A program made the translations under genes and the position numbers. Positions 34,275 through 45,130 of a DNA stretch of 64,000 bases are shown here, piece by piece. Location of the stretch: positions 1 through 64,000 of the forward strand of contig FMBT01000357.1 in assembly GCA_900095095.1 (NCBI GenBank), written 5' to 3'. Every line of letters starts with the position of its first letter. Position 1 is the stretch's first letter. Below the pieces are notes generated by a model that saw only the letters and a program-made list of their open reading frames with translations, was not told where the DNA came from and made no database searches. This DNA comes from Fragilariopsis cylindrus CCMP1102. Taxonomy: Eukaryota > Bacillariophyta > Bacillariophyceae > Bacillariales > Bacillariaceae.

Positions 34275-36540
34275 TATTTATTATTATTGATTTTGATTTA
34301 TTTTTTGAGAGACTACTTGTACTTGTATTATTTACCGATCGTTTTAAATTTCCTCGGCGAGGTGTTTTACTACTACAGTACTAGAGTTAATTCCTTTCTT
34401 TTGCGGAAGAAGCGAGAAAAGACTTCTACTTCTTCGGGTACTCCTGTATGGCCTATTTGGATTGTTATTGCTGTATGTTGCGTTGTGGAATGAGATGAGA
34501 TCTGTCTGTTTCAATGTACTGTATCTCACTACTGTACTACTGTAGATTTGTTTGGATTTGAATAGTAGTGTATTGTAATAGCGTTTGTTTCTACCTATTT
34601 ATTAACATTGGCTACTTGTGGCGAGTCAGTCACTGATGTCCCTGAGAGCGAGAGTGTACTGTATGTGACGATTAGCGTAGTACTTGAGGAAGTAAACAAA
34701 ACAAATTTGTATGTGTATGTAATTAGGTTGTGTGTGAAATACCGTAATCTACTACTAGCTCGTCTTCGCCTTTACTCGTGGTTGTTGGTGAGGAGTTGCA
34801 AGTTTCGGAGAAGTGAACGAGGAACGTTTGTTGCTGTTAAAACTTTTTTTGTCGTTGTCGTTGTACGGTAAGAATACGTGGTATGGTAAAAAGTACTTTA
34901 TTTTCTTATGCCGTTATTTTTCATAGTTACGGAGTAGTAGTACGCCACGACTTCACTGACTCGGTAGAATAAGCGCGGTTTTCTTAAAAAAAATAGTCGT
35001 TCGCTAATTAATTTTATTATTTTGGCGCGTGCATATATTATATATCTCGATAAAGAGAGTTGGCATGTCAACTTAGGTGAACTCCGCCTAATTCGTGCAT
35101 AGCGAAGGTGCAAATATTATTTATTTATGGTACTTCGTCTACTAAGAAATGGCTCGTCTATGAAATAAAGGAAGAAATCGAAAGAACAATGAGAGTGTTA
35201 CACAATTATGTCAATCAAGACAAAATTTGTCTTGATTACAGTATTGACATGAATAATATCAATACACGAAGGCATAATAATTACCAACTGTAATGTTAGC
35301 GCGTGAACCACTGTTTAGACACACAACATCTTGTTTGCTTTTTACTGTTCGCTTTTTTTTCTTTGCTAAGACCCCTCTCTTTGTTGTGCAGAAGAGTATC
35401 AATCATACCTATTAAACATAGTATTATATTATAATAATAATATGCTGAACAATAATAAATAATATAGTAAATCATCGGTGTTTGGTAGTTATAGTGCAAT
35501 AGGATAGGGGGGTCGGTGACGTACTGTGTATGATTTGGTTTTCAGATATCCTCTATCTTTTTACATACCTGTTTGCCAATGCTAAACGTCAGTGTGTGTG
35601 TGTGTGTTTGTGTGTCAAATAATTTTCCAGATTAAATAATATGATGTGAAAGGGGTATGTGAGTGCGCATCAGTTGTTTTCCCGCATGACAGGACATCAT
35701 CATATGATGACGTTAACCTCTGGCTAGTAACTGCTAAAGTTTTTGACAGATTTAGACTCGTAGCAGCAGTAGCAGTAGTAATGAAAAGAAGTACCAGTGC
35801 TTTGATATACTTCAAATGCCAAAAACTGGACCCAATTCATGAATCTAATGAGTTTTGGGAGAGTGTCCGGAATTCCTGTATGTGTGTGTGTGTATAGAGG
35901 TGTACCATCAACTCTACCAACACAATTGAAGAGGCTACAGGTGACTATTGATACATTGACACAATTATTTCACATTATATTATTACTATGCGTGCACATT
36001 TTTTATCTCCTCTTCTCCTTGCTAAAAACCATATATATTTATAGGTAGGGCATATTCTGCCTGATCTACGTCCTTACAATTCATCTTAGATCTTGCTTCC
36101 CCTATCTATCTTTTTGCAAGCAAAAATGTTCTATGATGTTGTTGTATGTTGTTGTACATTGCTGCAGTGGGTTGTCAATGGTACAGCTGTTTTGTGACAT
36201 TCATAGTATAAGCCACCACAGTACTCTTAGCCCTTCAGTAGCAAATGCAACAACATATGGTGTTGTCACAACACTCTTGCCCACTTGCAAATACATGTTG
36301 TAATGATATAATGATAATATCCCCATACAAATGCAGACGAAACAATTCCTTAACTCCCCTCTCTTCTCATTTTACAACAGTAAAAAAGATGACAACGACA
36401 ACAATGAAGAAGTGCCTGGACCTTGTTTTGGAGAGATCTTAACTGTGAAGGATTTTATGGTTCTTGGTTACACATTTGATCAGCTCCATCTTCATCATCG
36501 CTGTATTTATATAATTATCACCATCTAAGAATAGCATAAA
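34275..36540. other. Gene-free region of about 2.3 kb
   Basis: No convincing coding sequence was found on either strand. It holds short GT runs (about 35591-35607 and 35878-35892), an inverted repeat at 35213-35237 and scattered AT-rich sequence. It leads into the repeat cluster at 36541. Confidence 0.5.
35213..35237. repeat. Perfect 12-bp inverted repeat (hairpin)
   Basis: The arms aatcaagacaaa and tttgtcttgatt are separated by one base. A weaker outer pairing (tgtcaa against attgaca) flanks it. No T-run or gene end explains it. Confidence 0.7.
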
Positions 36541-36954
36541 GGAATAAAATTTGCTTTGCTAATGTGGTAGGCACACAAATAACAAGATTTTTGATCAAAA
36601 TGAACCACGAAATATCTCATTTGAAAAAGGGTTCCATAGGACAACACCAGATGAGTCAGGTGCACAAACATTCACATAGGGTACTAGAACACTGTGTTTG
36701 CCTTCTGCAACTTTTTTGTCCATGTGGTATAGGAATAAAATTTGGTTTGCTGTTGTTGCTTGCACAAATAACATGGTTTCCGATCAGAAATGAAACACAA
36801 AATATCTCATTTGAAAGGGTTGCAGAGGACAACACCAAGTAGGTCAGGTAAACAAGCATCCACATAGTGTACTAGAACTTTTATGTGTGCCTCCTGCAAC
36901 TTTCATCTCCACATGGTTGCGGAATTAAATTCATTACGCTGTTATGGCAGACAC
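36541..36954. repeat. Tandem repeat, unit about 190 bp, copies 1, 2 and the start of copy 3
   Basis: Units begin at 36541, 36732 and 36921 with ggaataaaatttg or a variant. Shared internal words are aaatatctcatttgaaa, acaacacca, cacatag and gtactagaac. Copy 3 is broken after 34 bp by the transposon at 36955 and resumes at 38132. Confidence 0.85.
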
Positions 36955-38131
36955 GGCGTGTTCCGGCTCAATGCTGCGCGAATATGGATAATTTGGGACA
37001 ATCTGCGGACAGACGATTTTCTACAACACGTGGTATGCAGTGAAGTACTATCAATTGGGCGAATTTTTAGCTTCTACAGAAGCTCTTCTTTCCTATAACT
37101 GACCAATCATAATCCATGCATTGAATCAAGACGCATCGACAGGTGTAGGTGGTGTCAGCAAAGCTCTGGTACTTATTTAAGGAGAATTCTGCCCATTTGG
37201 GCTTTCGTCGTCGAAGTTAAAAATTATTATTTATCGCGCACCAATGCAGTGAAAGTAGGAAAATTCCTTATTAACACACCATGACAATGGGATATATTGA
37301 ATCGAACCTCCATGGCTATCGATCTATCTAACAAAAGCTTATGAGACGAAATACAGTGCCGAGCCACTTTTTGGGGTCTATTTTTTGTGGGGGTGTATTT
37401 CCCTCAAAAAATGGACCTACAGCCCCCTATTGAGACACAGCGCGTCTCCGAATAAGGGCACGTGTCTTTTTATATACTCAATAGAAGTCTCGTTTGCTTT
37501 GTATGGGCCGCACCTACAGCGTAATATCGAGCAATAATAATAAATTGGAAGAGCCATAGTAGGAAAATTCGCGAAGAGGTGCAGGGATTGAACCCGGCGC
37601 AAGTAAAAGCGTGTGAAATATTCTAAGTGATTTTCTGCGCGATTTTTTAAAATGTAAAAATACTCAAAATTTCTACGGTTTGTATACCGAAACTTAATGT
37701 AACAATATGTATAAAAATTATCGCATTAACTAATATAACACTAATAGAGACTTCTGTATTAGTACTTTATCTATCAATCCATTCGTTGATTTTTAATTTG
37801 CCTCTCTTATGCACCTCTTCCTGGCGATTCGAAATTTGCCTTCCAGTCATATACGACTCTATAGAATTTTCCCCAGATGACCAAATCACACCCAAACTTT
37901 TTTCCTCTCTTAACAGTACAATTATCTATATTTCGTCTCATAAGATTTTGTTAAATAGAGCGATACCCATGGAGGTTCGATTCAATACAATCCCCATTGT
38001 CATGTGTTAATAATTAATTTTCCATTTCAATTCTTAATAATTTGAAGAATTTTCCTGTCGCGAGCCTATCGCGCATTCAAAATTTTAGTCGCGAGTGTCC
38101 CTCAAACCGCCGCATCGAGCTGGAACGCGCC
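36955..38131. mobile_element. Non-autonomous DNA transposon with terminal and internal inverted repeats
   Basis: The 1,177-bp element begins ggcgtgttccggctc and ends as the near reverse complement of this (about 20 of the first 24 bases pair). It sits inside copy 3 of the tandem repeat. Aligning the interrupted unit with copies 1 and 2 leaves four extra bases, so the direct repeat acac at 36951-36954 and 38132-38135 is the target-site duplication. Inside, 37268-37353 and 37928-38015 form a second long inverted repeat, each holding aatcgaacctccatgg or its complement. No transposase frame is present, so it must depend on another element. The superfamily is undetermined. Confidence 0.75.
37576..37645 (-). 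other. tRNA-like segment (degenerate) inside the transposon
   Basis: Read on the minus strand, it contains GGGTTCAATCCC, which fits the T-arm/B-box of a tRNA. About 30 bases earlier it contains TTAGAATATTTCACACGC, like the D-arm end and anticodon arm of a Val-type tRNA (CAC). The acceptor stem does not pair and the T-stem has a mismatch, so this is at most a tRNA relic or a SINE-like head, not a working tRNA gene. Confidence 0.35.
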
Positions 38132-38280
38132 ACACACAAACAAATTGATTTCCGATCAGAAATGAACAACAAAATATCTCATTTAAAACCTTTACAGACG
38201 ACAACACCAGATGGATTGGGTGCACTAACATCCACATAGTGTACTAGAACATGTGTTTCCCTCCTAGCATCCCTGGTGGT
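38132..38280. repeat. Remainder of tandem repeat copy 3
   Basis: Continues the unit interrupted at 36954: aaatatctcattt, acaacaccagat, catccacatagtgtactaga and a decaying match to about 38280. Confidence 0.8.
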
Positions 38281-39257
38281 TCATCATCACCTGACTAAAG
38301 TTTTTCTCTCACAAATTCTCCAGTGGAGTTAGGCTATTGGAGAATATCATATAACAACTTTGAATAATATTGTGAATAACTTCTCCTTAGGTTCTAGAAC
38401 CAGCATGGTGCAACAAAATACCACCCAGTCATCCATCTCATACCTATAGGGGGTGAATCAAGGGTCGTGCTCCCTCATACTTACCTTATTCTTGCCTCCA
38501 GAATACAAACATTGCATTTTGGCCAACATGTCATATTTCCATGCCCAAAAGTATCATTCAGAAATAGGCTGCCACAACATCAAAAAAAGGAATTTGGACC
38601 ATGGTTTGATCACCCAGATATCCTCCATATATGTATATGGTCAAAATACCAACAATACTTTAAACATTTGCCATATTGGTGTGCGTGGTGGGGAACAATA
38701 ACATAGACATAAAATAGCCCAAAATGCACACGTTGCAAAAATATATGAGATGCTACTACACCATACCATATATGCTGAGTCCCAACTAAAATAGTTAGGC
38801 ATCAACCCATCTCATAAACATTTTTGATCCTATCATTCCTTAGGTAACCATACACATATTTGGGTCACAGGTCAAAACCCACCACTATTAAAACACATAA
38901 TTTCTTTTAGTGCCAAGTGCGCGTGTAGTCAAGGCCGTGATGCACCATCAATACAGCCCTAATAACCTTGAAAGATTATATGGAGCTCAGCATTATACCT
39001 ATGGGTACAAGGTCCAACTATTGCTTAGGGCTGTAGGGAGGTTAGGAAGGTGTCAGGGTGTGCTAAGCCCCAAAGGGTCATTTAGGACCCAAAACAGGTT
39101 TTCCCCCTTTAGTGCCCATTTTAGTTCCCCTGCAATCCGCTTTACTGGACAGTACTTAAAGACGAGAAGGGTTAGGTTACTAGTTGTCATCTAAGTTATT
39201 GCAGAAGTTACTTTATATTATCAAGTAGACCAATCATACCACAAAACAACACACAAG
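38281..39257. other. Probably repeat-derived noncoding region
   Basis: No supported gene. Two overlapping plus-strand frames near 38453-38706 have no recognisable content. Base composition is less AT-rich than the flanks. Nothing further can be said. Confidence 0.4.
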
Positions 39258-40127
39258 ATGATGAGGACATTAATGTTGAGTTTAGTTTTCTGCTCTATCC
39301 AAGTGTTGGCAAGCGGATTCGTACCTGCCGGTAGAATACCTTATCATCCTCGAATTATATCGGAGCTAAAAGGTGGTTCTGATGCAACGATTAGTGCAGC
39401 TCCTTCCACTCCGCCGCTTCAATTTTTCACCATGCCTGGTAATACCTGCCCCTATGCACAACGAACAATGATTGCACTAAAGGAATTACAATTGCCATTT
39501 GATATAACGGAGGTGTCGGGTATGCCGAAACCGGATTGGTTTCTCTCAATTAACCCAAGAGGAAAGGTACCAACTCTCAGAGTACCAACAACAGCAGATT
39601 ATGCAATCATAATATATGAGAGTGCAATTTGCAATGAATTCCTCTGTGACTATGCAACATCGATAGAACAAGAACATACGTTAATGCCCACAGATCCATT
39701 TATCAGAGCAAGAATTAGGTTGTTGAACGACCACTGTGATAATGTATTTGCAAAGACGCAATTTACATATCTAATGAATAAAGAGGATGACAAAGATGAT
39801 GAATTATGTACTGATATGGAGAGTGCCTTATATACATATGAGGAGGCATTAGTTGGAAGTAAGGGTCCATATCTACTTGGAGGGGACTTCACCTTGGCAG
39901 ATGTACACGTGGTTCCATTCATACAGAGATTAGTTATTACTTTGAAGCATTACAAGGATTATGAACTACAGAAAGATAAATTTCCCAAACTATTGGCTTG
40001 GATTGATATTTGCCTGGCAAGAGAGTCTGTGAAGGAATCGTCTATGACAGAGGAGAAGACGATTAGTGTGTATGACAGATTTGTTAATGGTGATTACAAG
40101 TTTGGTGGTTTGAACAAGAATAAGTAA
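39258..40127 (+). CDS. Omega-like glutathione S-transferase, probably plastid-targeted, 289 aa
   Basis: Single exon. The thioredoxin-like N-terminal domain carries the omega-class site CPYAQR (Cys at residue 64), where a Cys, not Ser or Tyr, contacts glutathione. NPRGKVPTL (cis-Pro) and ESAICNEFL follow, which bind the gamma-glutamyl part. The helical C-terminal domain has LLGGDFTLADVHVVPF, the usual capping motif. Cys-type GSTs typically act as thiol transferases or dehydroascorbate reductases rather than conjugating enzymes. The first 23 residues form a signal ending VLASGFVPAG, an ASAFAP-type junction, so plastid import is likely. The 3' end lies 59 bp from the converging end of a truncated gene. 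Confidence 0.86.
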   Translation: MMRTLMLSLVFCSIQVLASGFVPAGRIPYHPRIISELKGGSDATISAAPSTPPLQFFTMPGNTCPYAQRTMIALKELQLPFDITEVSGMPKPDWFLSINPRGKVPTLRVPTTADYAIIIYESAICNEFLCDYATSIEQEHTLMPTDPFIRARIRLLNDHCDNVFAKTQFTYLMNKEDDKDDELCTDMESALYTYEEALVGSKGPYLLGGDFTLADVHVVPFIQRLVITLKHYKDYELQKDKFPKLLAWIDICLARESVKESSMTEEKTISVYDRFVNGDYKFGGLNKNK

Positions 40128-40185
40128 AGGGATATATAAGCATATGCTATTGTCTGCTTTATCTGCTACTATGGTAGAATTGATA

Positions 40186-40760
40186 TCAGTCAATCTTGGC
40201 ATCCATACTTGCATCAATAACCGCATTCTCTAAAGAATCTTTCACCGTAACAGAAGGTGCCAAGAAAGTAATCTTCTGTTGATCTTTCGTACCTCGGCCA
40301 AAGGTGCTCACCACCTTGGGTATCTCTTCCTTTGACAACTCTCTCAAATAAAGTGGAGATAGTCCTGCCAAACCCGAATGGCCGGCAAAGAAGATTTGCC
40401 CAAGCGGAGCCTCACTAGTATCAAAGTGTTTTTCCGATCTCCACCATATGAAACGATGACCTTCAATAAGACCAAATGCTGGTTCCCAAACCCACGTTCT
40501 TTTAGAGGTGGGAGATGCAGGTTGCTGTTACGAAATAAAAATGAATTCAAATAGCGCTTAAAACACATACATGTGAGTGAGTGAGTGAGCGACCAAAAAA
40601 GTCCGCGCCTCTCCTTCACTCACCTTCACACTTCACTCGATCATGATTTTGGATCTTTTCTTCTTGGGCCGCATATTCGCTCCTTGCTTTTCTATTAGCG
40701 GCTCCTGACTGAGAGCCACATCATTAACAAGAGCAGAGTAATAAGAAGAGTGGATGGTAT
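40186..40760 (-). pseudogene. Truncated gene remnant, diatom-type C-terminal domain
   Basis: The last exon (40524-40186) reads well: KRTWVWEPAFGLIEGHRF, then IFFAGHSGLAGLSPLYLREL and SKEEIPKVVSTFGRG, and ends in a TGA at 40186. A 99-bp intron (40623-40525) with a TGAG repeat precedes it. The frame that joins in phase upstream (ALSQEPLIEK, then MRPKKKRSKIMIE) has a TGA at 40635-40633, four codons before the splice site. No further upstream exon fits before the neighbouring gene's 3' end at 40965. It therefore looks like the 3' part of a gene cut off by rearrangement. The conserved tail seems familiar from diatom proteins, but no function is known to me. Confidence 0.5.
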
Positions 40761-40964
40761 AGGTAATGAATGTTAAGAATTGGTAGTACGAATTTATAGT
40801 TAAGTAAATCTTATTGAAATTAAAATAATGATCTACCGTAGCATAGAGTAGTAGTAGTAGTAGGCCAGACTAAAGTAATGCTTCAATCTATCGGTGGTTA
40901 TTACTATTTGGTTTGTTTGCTGTTGTGTTACAACGACACACCACATGTTGATGTTGATGTTGAT

Positions 40965-43900
40965 TCAGCGAGGAACTCGTCCACATGGATTCGAAATCAG
41001 CGTTGCACCGGAAATGGTACAAACAGATGCCGCACGGGGGATCCAATTCACTCTGTATAATAAATCATCGACGTCTGGGACCGCAGGGAAGGGAACGACG
41101 TTTACTCCAGTCGTTTGCCGGAATATCTTCTTCAAGTCCGCCAGTAATGCTAACGCCTCGGATGGTAACATATCTCCTTGGGCGACACAAACGCCACCAC
41201 TACAAGAATTGAAAAAGCTTGTTCCCTCTAGGGCGGCATCGGAGGCGGTGGTTTGTTGGAGCGTATTTAGTACTACACGCTTACGTTTGGAGGACATACG
41301 AAACCGGTTTATGTTACGGATGGATGTATCGATGATCAAGTCGGGTATTTGGTCTGGACCTTCCAGGAGTTGGCTCGTATGATCAACGATTCGACGACAT
41401 AATCGACGGGAGTAACTTGCAATATTTTGACTCAATCCCAAAATAGCAACTCTCATACCAAACTTGTTATAACTAATCTCATACGCCAATCCAGCCGGGG
41501 CTCCGAGTTCGGCCAAATCTGATAAAGCGTATTCCAATGAGATCCTCCATACCTCAGCGTGTGCTGCCATTTCGGCACTAGCCCTTGGTGGACGCGAAGA
41601 CATCAATTGAAGAACAAAAACGGAACGCGAGGATTTCTCCGGGGGCATTCGGGGTAATGATAGTCCTCCAGTGGGGATGTTGTCATTGTGGGAGAAAACT
41701 TTTAAGAGAGCCCAATAATCGCGAACAAGGGACGATCTAGTTGGATCATAACTATCTTCGTATGCAGTGTAGGTAGCGTAGGCATCGGTAGAGGAGGAGG
41801 ATACGGCGGTGGAGAACACTTGTAGATTATCGTCCTGTAGGACTACTTCGTTGTTACTACTTATCAAAGTATTTGCACTGTTATGCAAAGGTATCCGCGG
41901 GGGCCTGAGTGTGGGTGGGATCAAAGGATTGAGAACCGGTGGTTGTAATTTTTCTTCCATTTGTCTAGCAACAAGCCATTCATTGATCTTTCCTGCCAGG
42001 ATATTGTTTTGTGGCAAAAAGCGTGCCTGTGTTACGGGTGAAATATCCCAACTTGCTGGCGAGAAAAAAGGAAATGGTTCATCCAAACCATTACCAGGAG
42101 AAGATTGAATGGCCCGCTGGGATGCTGTCACAATCGTGATTGCATTGGATGGGTCGCTTATTCGACTTAGAACAGCTTGCATCGTTATTTGTATGTTCCG
42201 AACTCCTACAATATCCTCGGGAGGAGGCATCAGGCGCCATCCAGGCGTACCCACGCCAAATGGTCCATCAACACCATATATCTGCCCATCAAAGGCCAGT
42301 TCTATTGCATCTGGTGGTCTAGGAGCAAGCACGTGGCCATATAGTTGCGCTACAGTGCAATACTGAGAGATCATTTCTCTGCTGGGAGGATTCGATCGTA
42401 GGTTACCAAGACATTCGTAAACAGCAGCAATGACAGACGAGCGTTTAGCAAATCCCAGAAGGGTCAAAACGATTTCTAATCTCATAATCTGGAACCCAGA
42501 AACATCTACCGGGAATGAAATCTTCGGAACACCTCGATTGCCCTCCGGAATCCATCTACTCTTCTGGAGCAGCTGAAAGAGTGAGCCTGGTCCACGCCGA
42601 CCAAGAATCTCAGCCATGACAAATCCAATTTCAGTGGCAGTTACAACAGAATAGCCGTAACTACTTTTAGTAGTGGTAATACCAGTACCATACGATTCAT
42701 TCGATCGTAAATCTTTATAATCTTGATCCAATGCCCATTGAAAGGAAATCTTCTCAAGGTTATCAGCCAAGATCTCGTTACTTGATTTCTCCCGAAACAA
42801 ACAAATCGGATTGATTGGTTTACCGGGAAGGAGAAAATTTGGAAATTTTCTTTGGTTGCGCCGCTGTTGTTCACCTACTACTTCCTTCTTTTGTCGGGAT
42901 AACGTCGAAGCGAAGGGTTGTATCATATTTTCTAGGGAAGATAATGAACTCGAACTGACAACAACTAAAATCGTTTGATCGGGTTGGTACTTGGATGTAA
43001 AAAAGTCATATAACTCCTTGGATACATTGATACCGGCTTCCGCCGGTATGCGTTCTAATGTTTCAGTGCTTCCCAGGGTCATTTTTGCGTAGGGATGGTT
43101 CGGATTGATTAAGCTTTTGGTGAGATACAATTCTCGCGTAAACAAATCATTCTTGTCTAGTTCGGAATTGACTCGTCGAATTTCTCTTTTCACAGCTTCT
43201 TTGTTACGACAATTTTCTTGAATGGCCTTATCTGAAAACAAGTTGGAAAACCGATCCAACGCCTCGGGAAACACGGATGTCTCACACTGAAAATGGAAAC
43301 AGACCTTTTCATAGGCTGTAAATCCATTACTGAATCCTTCCGCGTAATCACCATCGAGCCATTCTTGAAAATCTCCTTGATTGGACCGTCCCGCTTGTGA
43401 ACTAAGTGCGATGTGTTCCATGAGATGTGCGAGCCCATTCAGATACGACGGTTCTGCAAACTGACCAGCGCCATTAATGGTTAAAGCTGCACTCGACTGT
43501 CTCGCTGTCTTATCACTCACCAAAAGTGCCGTCATCCCATTCGACAATTCGACAGTTTTGTATCGCCGTACGGAAGAATACGGTACATACTGATCATTAT
43601 TAGTCATAAAGTAATTATTATTATTATTATTAACTTGACTGCCGAGGTCGGTCGTTGGGGTCGTAGTGATGACATTGGCTATCTCTTCCGCGTTTGTTCC
43701 ACGCATGGAAACAAGGGTGCCACTGGCAATGCCTGCTAGAACCGTATTCCATGCAAAAAAATCTCGACGACTGGGATTATGATTTTGTCGCTGTTCATTC
43801 GTTAGTCGTCTATTATTTCTACTTCTTCTCGGTGTTGATTTTCCCTCACAATGTTCACAATCATCATCATCGTCAACGCCACAGAAATCGTCGTGGCAGC

Positions 43901-44171
43901 TCAAGGTTGTTGGTGTTGTTGTTGTTGTTGTGGTGACGCATTTATTAGGTATTTGCTTTGGTTTTCGTAGTTGTCGAACGCCGTAGTGATGAGGAACGAA
44001 TGCTTGACAAAATCCTTTCGATGAGCTCGTGGTAGTAGGTGACAAAGTTGTCACTATTATTGAATCATAGTATGGTGAAAATCCGTTCCAAGAAAGAAAC
44101 ACAATAACGACAGCGTAGGTAATGAATAAATCCACCATCTTGGTACTAACATAACCGAAGGATCTTATCAT
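40965..44171 (-). CDS. Peptidase M16 (pitrilysin family), plastid and probably thylakoid-targeted, 1068 aa
   Basis: Single exon. M16 enzymes are zinc clamshell peptidases that degrade short peptides or remove transit peptides. The zinc motif HLMEH (residues 249-253) is intact, and the downstream helix NKEAVKREIRRVNSE supplies the third zinc ligand, so it should be active. The inactive second half typical of the family follows, to about residue 1000. N-terminal targeting is layered: a hydrophobic signal (LFITYAVVIVFLSW), an ASAFAP-type junction (GFCQAFVP, 55-60), then a twin-arginine motif (SRRDFFAW, 134-141) with a hydrophobic core and a possible cleavage site after TNA. This predicts the thylakoid lumen or membrane. 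Known plastid M16 peptidases (SPP, PreP) are stromal, so the Tat-like signal is unusual. Confidence 0.84.
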   Translation of the reverse strand: MIRSFGYVSTKMVDLFITYAVVIVFLSWNGFSPYYDSIIVTTLSPTTTSSSKGFCQAFVPHHYGVRQLRKPKQIPNKCVTTTTTTTPTTLSCHDDFCGVDDDDDCEHCEGKSTPRRSRNNRRLTNEQRQNHNPSRRDFFAWNTVLAGIASGTLVSMRGTNAEEIANVITTTPTTDLGSQVNNNNNNYFMTNNDQYVPYSSVRRYKTVELSNGMTALLVSDKTARQSSAALTINGAGQFAEPSYLNGLAHLMEHIALSSQAGRSNQGDFQEWLDGDYAEGFSNGFTAYEKVCFHFQCETSVFPEALDRFSNLFSDKAIQENCRNKEAVKREIRRVNSELDKNDLFTRELYLTKSLINPNHPYAKMTLGSTETLERIPAEAGINVSKELYDFFTSKYQPDQTILVVVSSSSLSSLENMIQPFASTLSRQKKEVVGEQQRRNQRKFPNFLLPGKPINPICLFREKSSNEILADNLEKISFQWALDQDYKDLRSNESYGTGITTTKSSYGYSVVTATEIGFVMAEILGRRGPGSLFQLLQKSRWIPEGNRGVPKISFPVDVSGFQIMRLEIVLTLLGFAKRSSVIAAVYECLGNLRSNPPSREMISQYCTVAQLYGHVLAPRPPDAIELAFDGQIYGVDGPFGVGTPGWRLMPPPEDIVGVRNIQITMQAVLSRISDPSNAITIVTASQRAIQSSPGNGLDEPFPFFSPASWDISPVTQARFLPQNNILAGKINEWLVARQMEEKLQPPVLNPLIPPTLRPPRIPLHNSANTLISSNNEVVLQDDNLQVFSTAVSSSSTDAYATYTAYEDSYDPTRSSLVRDYWALLKVFSHNDNIPTGGLSLPRMPPEKSSRSVFVLQLMSSRPPRASAEMAAHAEVWRISLEYALSDLAELGAPAGLAYEISYNKFGMRVAILGLSQNIASYSRRLCRRIVDHTSQLLEGPDQIPDLIIDTSIRNINRFRMSSKRKRVVLNTLQQTTASDAALEGTSFFNSCSGGVCVAQGDMLPSEALALLADLKKIFRQTTGVNVVPFPAVPDVDDLLYRVNWIPRAASVCTISGATLISNPCGRVPR

Positions 44172-44958
44172 TCGTTACAGCTCAACAAGCATTCGTCATC
44201 ATGATTTCAAGCGAATCTTTATGTATGTCCAAATTGATTGTCGAAAAGGAAATTCGCTTATTCTACCAAGCAAGAACAGATTCTCGTCTCCTATCTGACC
44301 TAGGGCGTGGGACAAACAGGGGCCTTAATGACAACAATAAGAAGACACAAAATCAATTATCAATGTTTAAATTCTGAGATCTCCCGATGATGCATTGACT
44401 CGATCATTGACTTTCTTTACTGTAGTTAATGTTGTTTAAAAATTGGCAGCTTATCGCACAGCTGTTGGATCTTTCCATGAGCATTTTTTAGTCGTACTAT
44501 TAGATGTGTGCTAGAATGTGTCATTCCCGTGTTGTACATACTAGTGCGTGCTTTTTTTACGCGCGAAGCGCGGTGACACGTGTAAGGCGATGAAAAAAGC
44601 TTGATTTGATGGATACGATCGAGATTGAATCAAATCATCATCACAAAACAAAAATCGCTCAAAGACACATCATGAAACAAAAACAAAAGGATCGATTGAT
44701 TTGATTTGATTTGATTTGCTAACTCGTCAATCGGTGGATGAACGACACTTTTTCCTTCCGAGCTACATCCTCTCACCATCAACAACAAGCAAAATTCAAT
44801 TCGATTCGATTCGATTCATGGCACATATGAGCAAATAGCTTACGAACGAACGAACTCGCTCTGCTATCGCAATCTGTTGTTTGCCTCTGCGTGTGTGTGT
44901 GTGTTGAAATTCGAGAAATCAAATAGGCAATCAGAGCAGAGTAGTGTAGCGCTCAGAA
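44172..44958. other. Divergent intergenic region with short tandem repeats
   Basis: It contains GATTT repeats (about 44694-44717) and an ATTCG repeat near 44798-44817. No gene is seen. Promoters of the M16 and Rieske genes are expected here. Confidence 0.55.
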
Positions 44959-45087
44959 ATGATGAATATTGTCTCGGCAGCGTCCACATTATCAATGGAT
45001 CGTGGTATTGACGATGATGTAAAACGGAAGCGACGGAGGAGAACGCAAGTATGCTTTGAGAGTAATAGTGGATGCAACATAGTAATA

Positions 45088-45130
<43 letters not shown>

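Noticed and set aside
37576-37645. A working tRNA-Val gene
   Set aside because: The acceptor stem does not pair and the anticodon stem is poor; only a tRNA-like relic is supported.
38910-39194. 94-aa plus-strand frame before the GST gene
   Set aside because: No domain, no start context and no coding-like bias; the region looks repeat-derived.
40633-40635. The in-frame TGA as a selenocysteine codon
   Set aside because: No known selenoprotein family matches, a SECIS element was not seen, and upstream exons are missing; truncation explains it better.
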